Shown here: positions 1 through 12,200 of the stretch, piece after piece
How positions within the stretch are numbered: the stretch's first letter is position 1
Layout: each line of letters opens with the position of its first letter
Translations under genes and position numbers: made by a program
NCBI GenBank assembly: GCA_011032825.1
Contig: JAADJZ010000018.1
Location: 372,001 to 436,000, forward strand
Origin: Massariosphaeria phaeospora
Lineage: Eukaryota; Ascomycota; Dothideomycetes; Pleosporales
Direction: 5' to 3'
Length of the DNA: 64,000 nt
The notes under the pieces: model-generated
What the model saw: only the letters and a program-made list of their open reading frames with translations
Database searches by the model: none
Told to the model about the DNA's origin: nothing

Positions 1-1
1 C

Positions 2-1430
2 CTTTGTCGTTTAATATTTAGCGCCATCTTCTCTGTCTCTATCATCAACGTCTTTACCGGAGCCAGCGCGCCTTCGTTTTTCCTTCGATATACCAGGCCT
101 GTAGCGCTGCAGAAAGAGAATCTCCACTGTTCACAGTCGGAGCTTGCCGATGACGTCCTAGTCGTGCTACGGACTGGTGCCACTGAATCACTGGAAAAGG
201 TGCCGGTACACTTCCGGACAACGCTACGATGCGTTCCGCACTTTACCATCTTCTCGGATCTGGATGAAGAGATTGAAGGCCATGCAGTGTATGATGTATT
301 GGACGGCGTCAGCGAGGGAATGCGATCAAAGCATGACGATTTCGAACTCTACCATCATCTTCAAAAGCATGGAAGGGAAGGGCTCAAGGATCAGCAGGCA
401 TTCACCTCGCAATCAGGCTCTGTAAAGGGGGATTATCTGCAGACCGCCAACCCAGGCTGGAAACTTGACAAGTGGAAGTTCCTCCCGATGATCGACCGGG
501 CATTTCAGACGATGCCAAACGCGAAGTGGTACGTCTTCATTGAAACAGATACCTACCTGGGCTGGAACAACCTCATGGAGTACCTGAGCAATTTCGATGC
601 GAGCAAACCATACTACATCGGCAAGCATCTCTACATCAACGACGTGGAATTCGGCTATGGTGGCGCCGGCTTCATTCTTTCCAACCCTGCCATGCGCAAG
701 ATTATCCAGCACCGTTCTCTCCGCATCCATGACTATGAGGAGTTCACAGCGACGCACTGGGTAGGCGACTGCGCGCTCGGCAAAGTTCTCGAAGACGTAA
801 AGGTGCCACTGTACCGAGCATTTCCGCACTTCCAATCCGACTCGCCCGCAACACTGGACCCTACTACAATCAAAATCGACCGCGACGCGTGGTGCTATCC
901 TGTCGTAACCTATCACCATGTCTCACCAGCCGAAATCGAAGACTTGTGGAGGTTCGAACAGGATTGGTTCAAGAGGGTACGTTAACACCGCTTAACCTTC
1001 TACATTAACTTGACGCTGACTTCGATAGCATAATGTATTACTGCGGCACCGCGATATCTTCATGGAGCACGTACGTCCCCAGATCGGCGCATCAATTGCA
1101 AATTGGGACAACATGTCATCCGACATGGAATACAATGCGCACGACAACGGAACGTCCGGGGACGAAGCTGAGCGCAATGCATGGAAATCCTTCCACCACT
1201 GTCACGCCGTATGTGAAATCAAAAAGAACTGTATCCAGTTCTCGTACGAGCCCGGTAGCTGTTCCATTTCTTTCGCTTTCCGACTCGGCTACGCAAAACC
1301 AAAAGAGCGTATCCAATCAGGCTGGATGACGGACCGGGTGGACGAGCTTTTCCTGCAACTCGAGCGCAAGTGTGGGGTAAGGGACTGGTTCAGCCCACAG
1401 GAAGGCACCATTGTCCAGCAGCGAAGATGA
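2..1430 (+). CDS. GT31-like fungal glycosyltransferase, 5' end cut by window edge
   Basis: The reading frame is open from base 2, so the start lies outside the window. Exons are 2-976 and 1029-1430, with a 52-base GTACGT...AG intron; 458 residues are visible. Visible residues about 4-21 are hydrophobic and precede the catalytic part, as in a Golgi type II signal anchor. The motif ETDTY (visible residues about 181-185) fits the metal-binding DxD-like site of GT-A glycosyltransferases. It is followed by GYGGAGFILS, which is typical of fungal GT31/DUF604-like proteins. By family, it should transfer a sugar to glycoproteins or glycolipids in the secretory pathway; donor and acceptor cannot be read from sequence. 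A GTG at 164 could mimic a start, but the upstream frame encodes the membrane anchor and is clearly coding. Confidence 0.8.
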
Positions 1431-1890
1431 GACCACTATGCAACAGCGGGACGGGAAGTTTGAGGTGCGCAGTGGTTGGTCCGCGCGCAGTTGTTGTTGG
1501 CTGGTTGGATTGCATGTTTTATTTCATGTCTGCATTTTTACGGAAGAGGAAACAAGATGATACCCCCCCCCCACAGAGATACCAAGCTTATTAGATAGAC
1601 CACACTCGCTCGATGTATATAGTTCCACGTCAAAACTGGACGAGCATCAGAAAACACAAATTTCATTGAAACATTACAACGAGACGACGATACCCGCAGG
1701 CATCTGTGCTCCCTTTCTGAGGTCGGATTTGAGACATTTATGGTGGCGCCTTCTTCGTGCGGGCTAGCTTTGCCTCAGACGCGCGTTCCCGATCTTGGAT
1801 TAGTGCCGTTCCCGAAAGTGTGGTGTCATCGCGCAAACTCCAACTCCCGGAACGCTTTTTGCAAACAGTGCGGAGTAGCTACCATGAACC
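1431..1890. other. Short convergent intergenic stretch
   Basis: This lies between the 3' ends of the glycosyltransferase (+) and the membrane protein (-). It holds a C-homopolymer near 1562-1571. Bases 1738-1878 continue the frame of the minus-strand neighbour beyond its stop, as described in the findings. No independent gene is seen. Confidence 0.5.
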
Positions 1891-2865
1891 CTACAACGAA
1901 ACGGCTTCACAGGCTCTCGGGCCTTCGCAACTACCTCTCGTTGCCGCGATAACCGCCCACTCATCTTCGAAACCCGCCAAAGTCGTACCGATGGATACCA
2001 ACTGCATCTCCCCGTCACTTCTCTTGCTCGAGCTCGTTGTAGAAGCGTGCCCCTTCTCTACACGCACTAGATCTTGCTGTTGCGCATCTTCCTCGCCATA
2101 ACCCCGCTGCGACGGCCTCAGTACTGTAGACCCTAGCTCCGCAACCCCTTTCCTCCTGCTCACTAATGAAGCCGCTGATGATGCGGCCTTTAGCGACACC
2201 GACTTCCCGCCCACTCGCGCACCATCGCCATGAGCCCGCAGATACATCTCGCGCTCCTTCTCCATAATCTTGCGTATCTCATCCTTCAGCGTGCGATCGT
2301 CGGCGAAGCTATCTGCCGTCGTCCACTTGCCGTCAACCTTGGGTTCCGCGCTCGGACTCGCCTTGTGTTTCTGCTTCTGCGCCGCGAGCAGTTCAAGCAG
2401 AATATCTTCTTCCAGCCGCAGATCATCGTCCGCGCCGGCCCCACCCGCCTTGACCAGGTCGCCGGCCTCGCTATCCAGAGCCTTGAGGCCCGAGAGCACG
2501 GGCGCCGCGTCCCACGGCTTGCTGTCGACGTGGAAGAGCGTCAGGGGCTCCGCGTCGTGGGCGTCCAAGTGTGCGACTTTGTGCGGGCCGAGCACGACGG
2601 CGCCGCCGCCGACGTGGGGGCTGCTGCCTGAGGCGTTGTGGAAGCGGACGCGTGAGGAGCAGCCGTATTTTGCGCAGCGCAGTTCGTTGAGCACGAAGAT
2701 GGTGGCGAGCAGCGTGAGGAGCAGGATGGCGATGCGGATTTTGCTGCGGGGGCGGCGCGAGACGGCGGAGCTGGGCGGAGGGCGCTTGCGGCTGGAGAGG
2801 AAGGGGGTTTGCATGCGTTGGAGCGGGGAGGAGGGGGGTGTCATTTTCTCGCGGGTGGGGGACAT
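1891..2865 (-). CDS. Single-pass membrane protein of unknown function
   Basis: A 324-residue open frame. Residues 1-43 are basic and rich in Pro and Ser. Residues about 44-60 (IAILLLTLLATIFVLNE) form one membrane segment, followed by a lumenal or extracellular part. The basic N-terminus suggests a type II orientation with an inside N-terminus. The C-terminal part is low in complexity, with one charged predicted helix around LKDEIRKIMEKEREMYLRA. I do not recognise the family. The C-terminal end is uncertain: the same frame reopens after two TAG codons and runs to a TAA at 1738-1740 with a plausible charged tail, so a last exon may be missing from this model. A second ATG seven codons in (MTPPSSP) is an alternative start. 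A 234-residue plus-strand ORF across this gene is only its antisense shadow. Confidence 0.6.
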   Translation of the reverse strand: MSPTREKMTPPSSPLQRMQTPFLSSRKRPPPSSAVSRRPRSKIRIAILLLTLLATIFVLNELRCAKYGCSSRVRFHNASGSSPHVGGGAVVLGPHKVAHLDAHDAEPLTLFHVDSKPWDAAPVLSGLKALDSEAGDLVKAGGAGADDDLRLEEDILLELLAAQKQKHKASPSAEPKVDGKWTTADSFADDRTLKDEIRKIMEKEREMYLRAHGDGARVGGKSVSLKAASSAASLVSRRKGVAELGSTVLRPSQRGYGEEDAQQQDLVRVEKGHASTTSSSKRSDGEMQLVSIGTTLAGFEDEWAVIAATRGSCEGPRACEAVSL

Positions 2866-3369
2866 TGGTGGTGGAGGATGTTTTGCTCGTGTCGTCCCGG
2901 GAATGGGAAGTGAGGTCGAGATGAAAGTGATGTACTACCGACGGAGACGGAAGCCGTTCAAGATCAGTGAGTGAGTACCAGACTTCACTTGGGCCAAAAG
3001 CCAGGGTTGGTCTTGTCTCCAGCCTCCTTGCAATAACAACTCAGATTCGCCCGAAACCACTCCGACTTATCAAAGCCCAAGAATCCCTCTCTTCACCGTC
3101 TCTTTCCCTCGGCTATTTCCTTCTTACTGCCCTGCGGATAGACCTGCCGCCAAATTCCGCCCAGTTGTTTGATGTCCAGTGCTCTTTATACTACTCGGAT
3201 GAGTGCTCGATTGCCAGCGGGGCCGTGGCGATGTCTGTTGTTGACGAGGTCGTTGACTGAGAGGGCGAAGGCGGCGGGCATGAGGTAGGTGTGTAGAGAG
3301 GTGTACTAGCGCAGGCGGAAAACCCAGACTCAAAGGGGTAAAACAGTGCAGTGCAGTGCAAGGGAGACA

Positions 3370-3540
3370 CTACGTGCGGAATTGACTCGTGCCAAGCATG
3401 TAGTTCGAGTACACGATGTAAACCAGGAACGCGATAAAAGCTGTCGGGACGATACTGGGGTATTGCTTGCTGAGTTGTGCGAGGTTGGAGCGGTGGGAGA
3501 GGAGGGAGGGGCGTGGGAAGGTGAGGTTGTTGCGAGACAT
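3370..3540 (-). CDS. Putative small single-membrane-segment protein
   Basis: A 56-residue frame starting MSRNNLTFPRP. It has a basic N-terminal third and one strongly hydrophobic segment at residues about 30-46 (IVPTAFIAFLVYIVYSN), then a ten-residue polar tail. This layout suits a tiny mitochondrial inner-membrane or ER tail-anchored protein, but I recognise no family. An in-frame ATG farther upstream (3681) would add 47 residues of low quality, so the inner start is preferred. It could be a chance ORF. Confidence 0.3.
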   Translation of the reverse strand: MSRNNLTFPRPSLLSHRSNLAQLSKQYPSIVPTAFIAFLVYIVYSNYMLGTSQFRT

Positions 3541-3880
3541 GTGTGGGAGTTGTATCGTGTAGATAGCGTTGTAGCTTGTTGCAGAGGGGTAGGTAGGGAG
3601 TGTTTGTTGAGTGGTTAGTAGGTGCGCACACGAAGGGCGGGCGATGAAAGGTAAATATAATTGCATGCCAGGACCGCTCATCTCATTCCTCGCTCGTCAC
3701 CGCGCAAGGGGGAGCCGTGCCTTGTGAGATCGTGCTCCGATCGTGTCGTGTTCCCGCTCGGAGAAATAGCAGTCTTAGAAAGCGCGCTGATATGGTGTTC
3801 AAATCGTTTTTAGTGACGTTCGCGAGTATTTATCTGCCGGTTCCAACCCCTATCACGCACGCAAGGGGCTCTCCCTCCTT

Positions 3881-4206
3881 CTACCTCCCCCACCTCCGCC
3901 TCTCCGCCGTACACCGCAACGGAAACTCGAACTCCCCCTCCAATCCACCATTCCGCCAATCCCCCCCAGGCAGACACGTCCACTTCAAGCCATCCTTGCG
4001 CCTCAGCCGCTCTTCCTCGGCCTTGCACTGCCTGATATGTTCGCGTTGCAAAGCGGCCTTCCAATTCTCTTCCTTGATCTTAGCCTGCCTGACCCGTTCT
4101 CGTTGCAATCGTTCCGAGGCGGCTTGCCAGGACTCTTTGATTGCGGGGCTAAAATGTAGGCGAGTAGACCTAGTAGGACTACTTTTGGGAAGGTTGGGCC
4201 GAGCAT
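3881..4206 (-). CDS. Doubtful small gene, possibly frameshifted
   Basis: Two adjoining frames each look coding in part. An ATG at 4206 opens a signal-like hydrophobic peptide (MLGPTFPKVVLLGLLAYILA). The frame one base over carries a charged, helix-forming stretch from about 4144 to 3881 (starting KESWQAASERLQ and rich in E, R, K and Q). No intron of normal size joins them. Either the gene has a one-base frameshift, or only the second frame is real and is fed by an upstream exon around 4404-4586 through a GTGAGT donor at about 4403. No function can be assigned. Confidence 0.25.
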
Positions 4207-4978
4207 GGTGGGTAGGGGCAGGAGGGTGGTGAGTGCAACGATGGTTGTGTGGGTAGTTGTGATGAAGGGGTTTGGAGCTTGACAGGTGCGAGTGCGAGTT
4301 CTTGTATGCGAATGCAAGCAGTGTAAAAAGCGCGCTTGGATACAGCAACGACAGCGAAAGGGGGCAGAACCTAAATCGAATAAAGGGCAAATCGTGCCAT
4401 AACTCACATCTGATGTGTCGTTCCGCCGTATACAAATAGATACCCGAGGACCGGTGAAGCTCTTCCAAGAAATTGCGTAGCACAACGCCACTCCGCCCCG
4501 TAACACAGCATCCCCGCGATGTATGCGCTCACCCAAGGGAGTGAGATGAGATGAAGCAGCGCGAACCAAAACGTAAAATTACACAAAAAGATTAAGTTTT
4601 TTCAAAGCAAGAGCTGTGAGGTATAGAGAGTAGATTCAACCCTCCCAAATTTCTTTCCGCCGTTCATCCAACGTGATATATCATGTCCGAAGAAAAAAGA
4701 GCACCAGGTCGACCAGGAACTAACCAATCCAGCGATGTACGTGACCAAAGGTGACAAGCGGCAGATGCGGGTGTCCTCCAAATTGCGCAAAAGTCGTCAA
4801 AACTCCTCCCCGAAATCCAATTCAGCTCCCCTATAACTGGATGCGGATATGTCTCCCATGAGGGGGCAACGCCAACCACCTGCTCCTCCCAATGAGTGGA
4901 TTAAAGATGTACTGAAAATTAGGGCAATGGTAAAAATATACGCGTGAATGAATAATGGAGACGTTCCGAGAGAGGTGG

Positions 4979-7900
4979 TTATCCAACGGGTGTGACTAGG
5001 CCGGGCGGAAAGCTTGGTTCTCGGTCATGCTCGATGCTGGGCGAAGTGACAGTTGGTGAATTAGGAGTCTGTGGCTCCACGCCACTATCTGCGTAGTCTA
5101 GAAGCGCTTTGGCGTCATCAAGGCCGGCGATGGCGAGCCCTTGTCTTTCGTCTTCTTCGTGGATTACGGGCTCGTGCAGACTTTCTTTCGATCTCCCGCT
5201 TTTTCTACTCTCGATGTCGGCAAGTCCGTTCTCGTTCTCGTCATCCATGAGCGCAGGTGGCCGTTGTCTCATGGCTTGTGCCTTTTCAAGTGATATTGTT
5301 TTCTGTTGATAGGTCGTAGTGATGGACAGCGTATCGTCACGGTCGATAGTCGCTTTCATGAGTGCAGCCATCCACAGGCGTCCGACCTGAACACTGTCTA
5401 CGGCGAAGTAGTGGACTACAGGCTTAGTGAATTGGACGCCTTTTTGAAGTCCACTACGTGGTGGTACAAGCTTGAAGATGAACATGCCTGCCATATCCTC
5501 CTCCCCAGGTATAGATCCAGCGGTATCAGCAGCTGTGGGGATTGTGGCATTATGAGGCGACGTTGGGGAAGAGGCGGCGCGGGTTATGGTTGCATGCAGG
5601 CCAGTCATCTTTTCGTTCTGGGCGGGCAGAACACGATGCGAAGAAATATCGATTAGTCCCTTTTCTTCTGTGTCATACTCGGTGTAATAGTATGAAAGTC
5701 GACGACCACGCAGTACGAAGAGACGAGTCTTCCAGGTTGTCATGAGACTCGAAGACTTTTTCTTCATCCATCCGCTGTAGTCGCAGCCTACCATAGCTTG
5801 CTGTGGTGAGATTTGTTCCCGGCCTTTCAAGTAGGCACTGGTTCCGTGTTTCCTAGACTTCCTACGGTTCGGATTTGAATTCGAATCTTTCGTGGTGCTC
5901 GAACTGTTCGTTAACCGTTTATTGCCGTCGGCGTTATCAAAGTCAAAACTCTTGGATGTCCCAGATGGTGTACTCGATCCAGTCCTCACAGGCGATTGCA
6001 TGGGAGACTCTTTGATTGGTGAGACAGTTACGTCGCCGGAACTTGCGTTTGCTTTCTCACCTCCAGTAATCGCGTCTGATATAGCCCGGAGCCCGGTCGA
6101 ACGGGATTTCTTCCCAAAGAACGAATGGGAGTAGGTCTGTGCAGCCGGCGACGGTGACGCCCGACCTTGCGAAGAAGTTTCGCTGCCTGCTATATGCGGC
6201 GTATTCGCGATCGCATCGATACTGCGAGTGTCGCCATATTCTAGTTTCGTTACAGAGGGAGCCATTTCGTTCATAGGCTTGAGAGGCCGCACGAAATCGA
6301 AGGTACTAGAACTTCGGTGGTTCTTGACTGTCGATCCATAATAAGCCTTGGCAGCAGGCGATACAGGACTAACTGACTCAACCATCGAGTCAGTGCTACC
6401 GAGTCTGCTATGCCGCCGATTGTAGCCAGTACGCCGGCCAGCATCAGAGGTATAACTGGGATTTCTGGAATGGCCAGGGCTGTCCTTCTTCCGCAAAACG
6501 TTCCGCGCTTTGCGATTATCAACCTCCCCTCCAGAAAAGTAGCCCCTGTCCAGATCGGCTATATTCGCTATAGGACTCAAACCACCGAGTTCCGTAGTTT
6601 CAAATGAGGCTCCTCCTGTGCTAGCGGAGTACCCATGATTTGAAGTAGCCGACCGTTTCATCTCTTTCACAGGTTTCTGTGGTGAGCTCATCGACCAATT
6701 CCGATCGAATGAAGGTGTTTTTTTGTGTGCTGAAGGGGCAACGGGCGACGGCTTGAACGGTCCCGCCGAGCCAGGAATTACAGGGTTTTGAGAATAGTCA
6801 ATGGAAGAATGCCGTCGATTGTGATTCATATTGCGAACTGATGCGGCGGAGGGGCGAGTGGGCGTTCCCGGCTTGGATGAGGATGGCACCAAAGGCGAAG
6901 TTGCTTCCATAATCGGACTCGGAGAATGACCTGCGGTGGAGTGTGCGCGAGCGGGTGGTTGTCTTGTCGGACTGCCCTTGGAGGCTTGGCCGTCCCGAAG
7001 ACTGGGTATCCTTGGAATAACTGCAATCATTGACGTTGCCCGATTCCTGACTGGCTCAGCTGAGGATTCTTCGGGCCCGTCAAAAGGAGCAACAGGCCTT
7101 GCGGCTTCTTTCACAGTTTTGACCTCTTGTTGCAATGCTTTGATTTTTAACCATGTCCGAAGCCGCGGTCCAACAGCACCTAGTTCGAATTCTTTGAGGA
7201 ATATCGTTGCTTGATCCATACCTAGAAGGACCTCGCCATTGATTTCTTGTTCTCTGAAGATGTCGCAGTGCTTCTTTTCTACACCAACATCCTCCAGATA
7301 CTCGGCCACTCGCGCTGGCGACCATGAAGAAACTTCTTGTTCGGTATGTAAGTTCTGCTCTTCCTCATCCGTCTCGTGTCCATTAATGTACGATAGCCGG
7401 TGAAGGCTACTGTACTCGCTCCCAGAGTCATTCCCTCTGAGATCTTTCCCAGCGATGCTATGGCGCGGAGTGCTCATGTCCGTGATGTGCTCGTCTATGA
7501 CACTTAGCGTCTCGTGCATCACAGGACTTCCTATCGTCTCCTCCTCTCTGCCCAACTCTCCGCTCAGCGCCATGCCGATGCTCCTCGGAGTTGTCGCGGT
7601 TAGCGAAGTCCGGTTGGGAGCGCTTTCTGGCACAACCATAGTCGAGGCCGGAATCTGTAGAGGGATTGTGTGCGGTTCATTCGACGATGCGGTCGCGGAA
7701 GCGTCTGTTGTGGCCAGAGGCTGCGTGTGCGGCGGCTCGGAGCTAGTGATACTCGATTCGCTGGCGTGCTGGGCATGCTGGGACGGCTGGCTGGCGGGCT
7801 GCGAGGGCGTGCGTTGGTGCAGCCCGAGGTTGATGGTCGGCTTTGGTGCAGCTCGAGTGTAGACTGGAGTCGAGTTAGAGGCAACAGCGGGATGGGTACA

Positions 7901-8271
7901 ACAGCCGTCGGCTTTCGGATGTAACTGGGCCTGGCTGCTAGTGCCTTTGAGCGGAGCAAGCAGAGCGCGTACCTTCAGGAAATAGCCCGCTGTCGCCGGT
8001 TTCAGTGTTCTTCCCCAGAAACCATCCGTCGCCGAAGTCGTCGTCGCGCTCGATCAACTCGATACGGTCTCCTCGCGCCAGACTAAGCTCGTCCGGACTT
8101 CGGGCTTGGAACTCGTCTGCAGCGGCTTGTCAGCACAGCACCTCACCTCGCGCAAGAGCTATTTCGACGCTGTCGTGGAGAGCGCTGGGCGGCGGGGAGG
8201 AAGTCGCACTTACGGACAACAAGGAGAGTGTCCCCCGCGCGGACAACGTCTGGCTGGGCCCTAGCCGCCAT
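4979..8271 (-). CDS. BOI1: Boi1/Boi2-like polarity protein (SH3-SAM-PH)
   Basis: Spliced from exons 8214-8271, 7973-8116 and 4979-7863, with in-frame junctions (introns of 97 and 109 bases), giving 1028 residues. An SH3 domain lies at about residues 3-72 (EFQARSPDELSLARGDRIEL, then DDDFGDGWFLG). A SAM domain lies at about 246-314, starting at WSPARVAEYLEDVGV. A PH domain lies at about 760-909, starting at YSGWMKKKSSSLMTTWKTRL. The linkers are long, Ser/Pro-rich and probably phosphorylated. This domain order is that of yeast Boi1/Boi2 and fission-yeast Pob1, which bind Bem1/Cdc42 and membrane phosphoinositides and link the exocyst to polarised growth. A role at the hyphal tip or septum is inferred. 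The start is chosen because exon 1 supplies the first SH3 strand. The gene is divergent from the SP-RING gene. Confidence 0.9.
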
Positions 8272-9208
8272 GGCAACGGTTGCGCGACGACGGAGCGGTG
8301 GAGACCAAAAGCTCGTCGGCCTTTTCAGCGGAAGGTGGATTTTCACCCAAGAATGCGGTGAGTGGGAATGGTCATCATGCACTGGTGGAGAGGCGGGCGC
8401 GGCGGTCTCCAAGACGTGCGTGGCCGCGGTTGAGGACAGCTGGCTCGGGGCTCGGCAGCGAGGTAAAATAGCAGTCCCGCGTAGACGGTCCTGCGGCGAG
8501 AGATCTGCTGGCGACGCGAAGGACTGCAACGGCAACGCGGTGCTGTAAGCGGATTGGGTGCGTGTTGTACGGATCGTGGCGCTCCCTTCTTGGGTGGGAG
8601 GTCGAGAGCCAGAATCCAGATTGAGGAGCCGCCGCTAACGCCTGCAACCAAAGCAGCCGGCCCCGTGGTTGGCGATTAATGAGAGTGCCAGACAAGAGCC
8701 GCGCGCGGGGGGCTTGGTGCTTTGTGCGCGCACGCCGCCTCCGCTGACGGGGCAATTCACCAGGTGCGGCGACGCAGTATATGAGACGCGACGAGCCGCG
8801 TGCAGGCCGGCAGTCCAGTGGCCCTTCCCCGTCGCCTTTGCTCTCCTGTCGGGCGCGGTGGGGTGTTCCTGCCTCTCGGCGGGTGGTGGTCCGTGCGCGC
8901 GCTAGATGGGGAGGAACCACCCACCCGAACCTTCCTGCACTGGCACTGGCACTGGCACTGGCACTCGCACCTGCCCTCCCTCACCGCGCCCGCCGCAACC
9001 CTCCTTCCTCGCGTCATCGCCGCCGCTGCATCTCGAGACGAAGCGGGTCTGCCGCCGCCCGCCGCCCGTGTCCATGGCTACATAGGCCCCGGCCCGCCCC
9101 CAAGGCTGCGCTCGCCGTCCACTCTCGCCCGGACAGCATGCTCTCCCCTCACCGCCACTCGTACACGTCAACGATAGCCGCTGTCCAGCGTCGAGCGTCG
9201 AGCCGAAG
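8272..9208. promoter_or_regulatory. Divergent promoter region between Boi-like and SP-RING genes
   Basis: About 0.94 kb between two divergent start codons. It is GC-rich, with a short tandem repeat of TGGCAC near 8935-8972. The long open frames on both strands here reflect base composition and repeats; none shows recognisable protein features. Confidence 0.5.
8935..8972. repeat. Hexanucleotide microsatellite (TGGCAC)n
   Basis: Four to five tandem TGGCAC units, the last degenerate, lie in the presumed 5' leader of the SP-RING gene. They generate artificial repeat peptides in every frame. Confidence 0.8.
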
Positions 9209-12200
9209 ATGACGGCCGGTGGCCGCGCCCCGGTGCAGCAGGACTCCGCCGCCACACAGCACACGCTCAACTATGCCCTGGGCAACCTGGGAGGCAGGCA
9301 GAAGCCCTGGATGATTTCGAACCCGCCCGACCATAGCCAGGCTCCTCCGCGCCAGCCCCCGCCACTGTCTGTCGTCCCGTCAAACCACTACAACGAGCTT
9401 CTCGAGAAACGGAAGCGCGGGCGGCCGCCCAAGGCCCGCGTCGAGGTGCTGCAGCAGACGGCGGCATTGGGACGCGCCAGTCCAACACACGATCGCAGTC
9501 GCGACAGACACCCTCCCTCGAACTCGACCTCACCACTCCTAGCCAACACTGTAGCGCCCCATCGGCTAATACGATCTCCCCTACCCTCACCAAATGCTGT
9601 TCTTCCTTCACCGTCTCCTAGTGAAGACACAGTCACCGAGTCTACGGCGCCGGCTACATACGTTAACAATGGCTACTCAGCACCCACAGCAGCCGGTACC
9701 GCTGATTTCGCAGAAGAACCAGCCACAAATGCCGCGTGGGACGCCATGGACCAAGTTCGCCATGCAGCCAAGAGACTTGCCGGGCCAGAGGCAGGCACGG
9801 CCGACAAACGAAGTCGTATCGGGAGCAGTGGTCACATAGAGCATGCCGGTTTACAGGGTCAGATATATTCAGTGGCCCAGCAGCAATATGACGAAATACG
9901 CCGGAGGGCATCGCTGGGCGCCATCCAAAGTCGCAGCCCCTCACTAGGCCAACGGCAGGTGCCCAGTCCGACCTCCAATGTGCAAAGCCAGGTGCCGTCC
10001 CCACGACTTCAGCAGGGCATAGTCAATCCCCAGCCAGCCAATTATTCAGCTACTCACACTCGTATCCAAAATCAGGTACGATTCCTGCCCTCTCGGACTC
10101 CCTCCTCTGGTCCTCCAAATCAGCCGCCCTCCAGGCCTCAGAGTAATCCCAGACCTCGTGCACAACCTTTGGACTCGGGTGCGCTACCGGAGGCCACGAC
10201 TTGGTATTCATATCAATACTGTCTCCAGAACCTGGACCGTTTCGAGGCGACGAGGCGAGTCTCTCCAGAGCACCCGCGGGACCCGAAGCGATTGGAAGTA
10301 TTGAAAGACGCGGTTTCAAAGCAAGACTGGGCGTATCTGACTATGCACCAATATTACTGCATGGTCGATGTAGATCCCGCGTCACTTCCATCAAGCTTCC
10401 GAACTCAGACGAACTTGCCATATGCCCGTTGGCTGCTGCGTGAGGTTTTGGATACCAACGACTCGTTGTCGGACCCTGTTCTGCACTTTTTTGCCAACTT
10501 CCCCATGCCATTGGCAGAGAGCGCCACACGATGGCCGCAGAGGTTCGAGCAGGAATCGCAAAGGTTTCTAGCCTTCATAGATGCATCCGCCAATTTCAAT
10601 GCGGTCAGAGCCAAGTGTGTGGCAAGGATGTTTCCACCTGTGGCTGGAGAGCTATACTATGACATTGGCATCTCTTCCCCAGTCTTCCAGCGGATTGTGT
10701 TTACGGCAGTTTTGAGACGTATATGGGCCCGTACCAGTATCAGCGCACAACATCCCCAGTATGAAGCACATACAGTCAGTGTCTTTGCGGAAAATCAGCT
10801 CTGGTTCTATCAAAACGAGAATAGACGGAGCAATAATCAACCGGTCACCGTGGAGCAAAGGATTTGGGAGATGGAGCACTGGGGTGGGCGTTTAGGAGAA
10901 CTGTGCGGAGGCGTTAGTCGGTTAGTCGGAGATCCACCGGCGCCCCGACCGGTACCACTCGCGTCAACCGCTGCTCCGCAGCACCAACGGCTGACACGAC
11001 AGTCGCATCATCTCTCAGCGTCCAGACCTCCCGAGCAACCTGTAACTAGTCAAGTCATGCCTCACTTTCCAGGCCCACAGCCAACCGCTGCGCAGGTGCC
11101 TGCGCGTCGCGGACCAGGTCGGCCTCGGCTTCGTCCTGATCTGCCACACCAACCAGTACCTTCTCAGCAACCTCCCCAAGCCGTCTTGCCATCGATCCTG
11201 GCGCCTTTGCTCCCTCAGAGGGGATGGCATCAGCCGCAACAGCGCCTACCCAACGCTGCCCGGTTCGGGCTTCATCAAGCCGATCTCAGAAGCCCTATAC
11301 TTAAAGCACAGTCATTCCACGCCGTTCTGTATCAGTCCGTAGTCGGATTCGCGAAACCACCTGTGCGGCTTGCAGATGCCGGTCGTAAAATAGAAACATG
11401 GACCTTCTCAGTGGATACTGCGCTACCCTCAATTCCAAGGGACATCCCGGGCGGCCCAGGAGAGCCAGCGAGTCGGGAAGTCAATGAGAACAGTAAAATG
11501 CTCCGCCTTCGCAGTGTCAAGTGGCCTTCGACCAAGCTAATAGACGAGAACGCTTGGGCAACCGCAGATACAAGCTGGATTCCTAATGCATACTTCACTT
11601 TCAATGGCCACCATTTGCACATGCGTAAGAAACTTCATCATGGTAAGGACTTGCCCGTAGACCTCAGCGCGCTGGTCGTGGCAGGAGAGAACAAGCTCGA
11701 AATAGCCATTCTGAAAGAGCCGGACGACCAAACATACCTCAGTTATCTCGTTGCAGTGGAAGTGGTTGGGTTTGAGATTCACGAGAGGGTCAAGCAGAGA
11801 TGCCTCACTGACAATCGAATCCCAGCTTTCCAATCGCTCGATGACATCAAGCGCAAGCTCTCAAGCACAAATAACGATGACGAGATTGCCATTGTTCAAA
11901 GCAACCTCACTATCAAATTGTTCGATCCATTCAGTGCCTCCAAAATCTGCGACATCCCCACACGTGGAAGATCCTGTCTACACTACGACTGCTTCGACCT
12001 CGAAACATTTCTGGAGACCCGAAGCAGAAGGGACAATACCACTTTGGTCGACAATTGGCGATGTCCCATTTGCAATGCCGATGCTCGGCCACAGCATCTT
12101 GTTGTCGATAGTTTTCTCCAGGAAGTCCGCGCCGAGCTCGCTCAGAAGGGTCTGCTTAATACACGTGCCATCATCATGGATCAAGACGGTTCTTGGAAGC

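Larger units (their letters stand above)
2866..4978. other. Intergenic stretch with two doubtful small ORFs
   Basis: About 2.1 kb between the membrane protein and the 3' end of the Boi-like gene. Apart from the two weak minus-strand candidates listed separately (3370-3540 and 3881-4206) I see no convincing gene. Much of 4400-4978 is probably 3' untranslated sequence of the Boi-like gene. Confidence 0.4.

Noticed and set aside
2270..2974. Plus-strand ORF of 234 codons
   Set aside because: It lies antisense to the single-pass membrane protein gene and is Ser/Arg-rich without motifs; the minus strand has the membrane segment.
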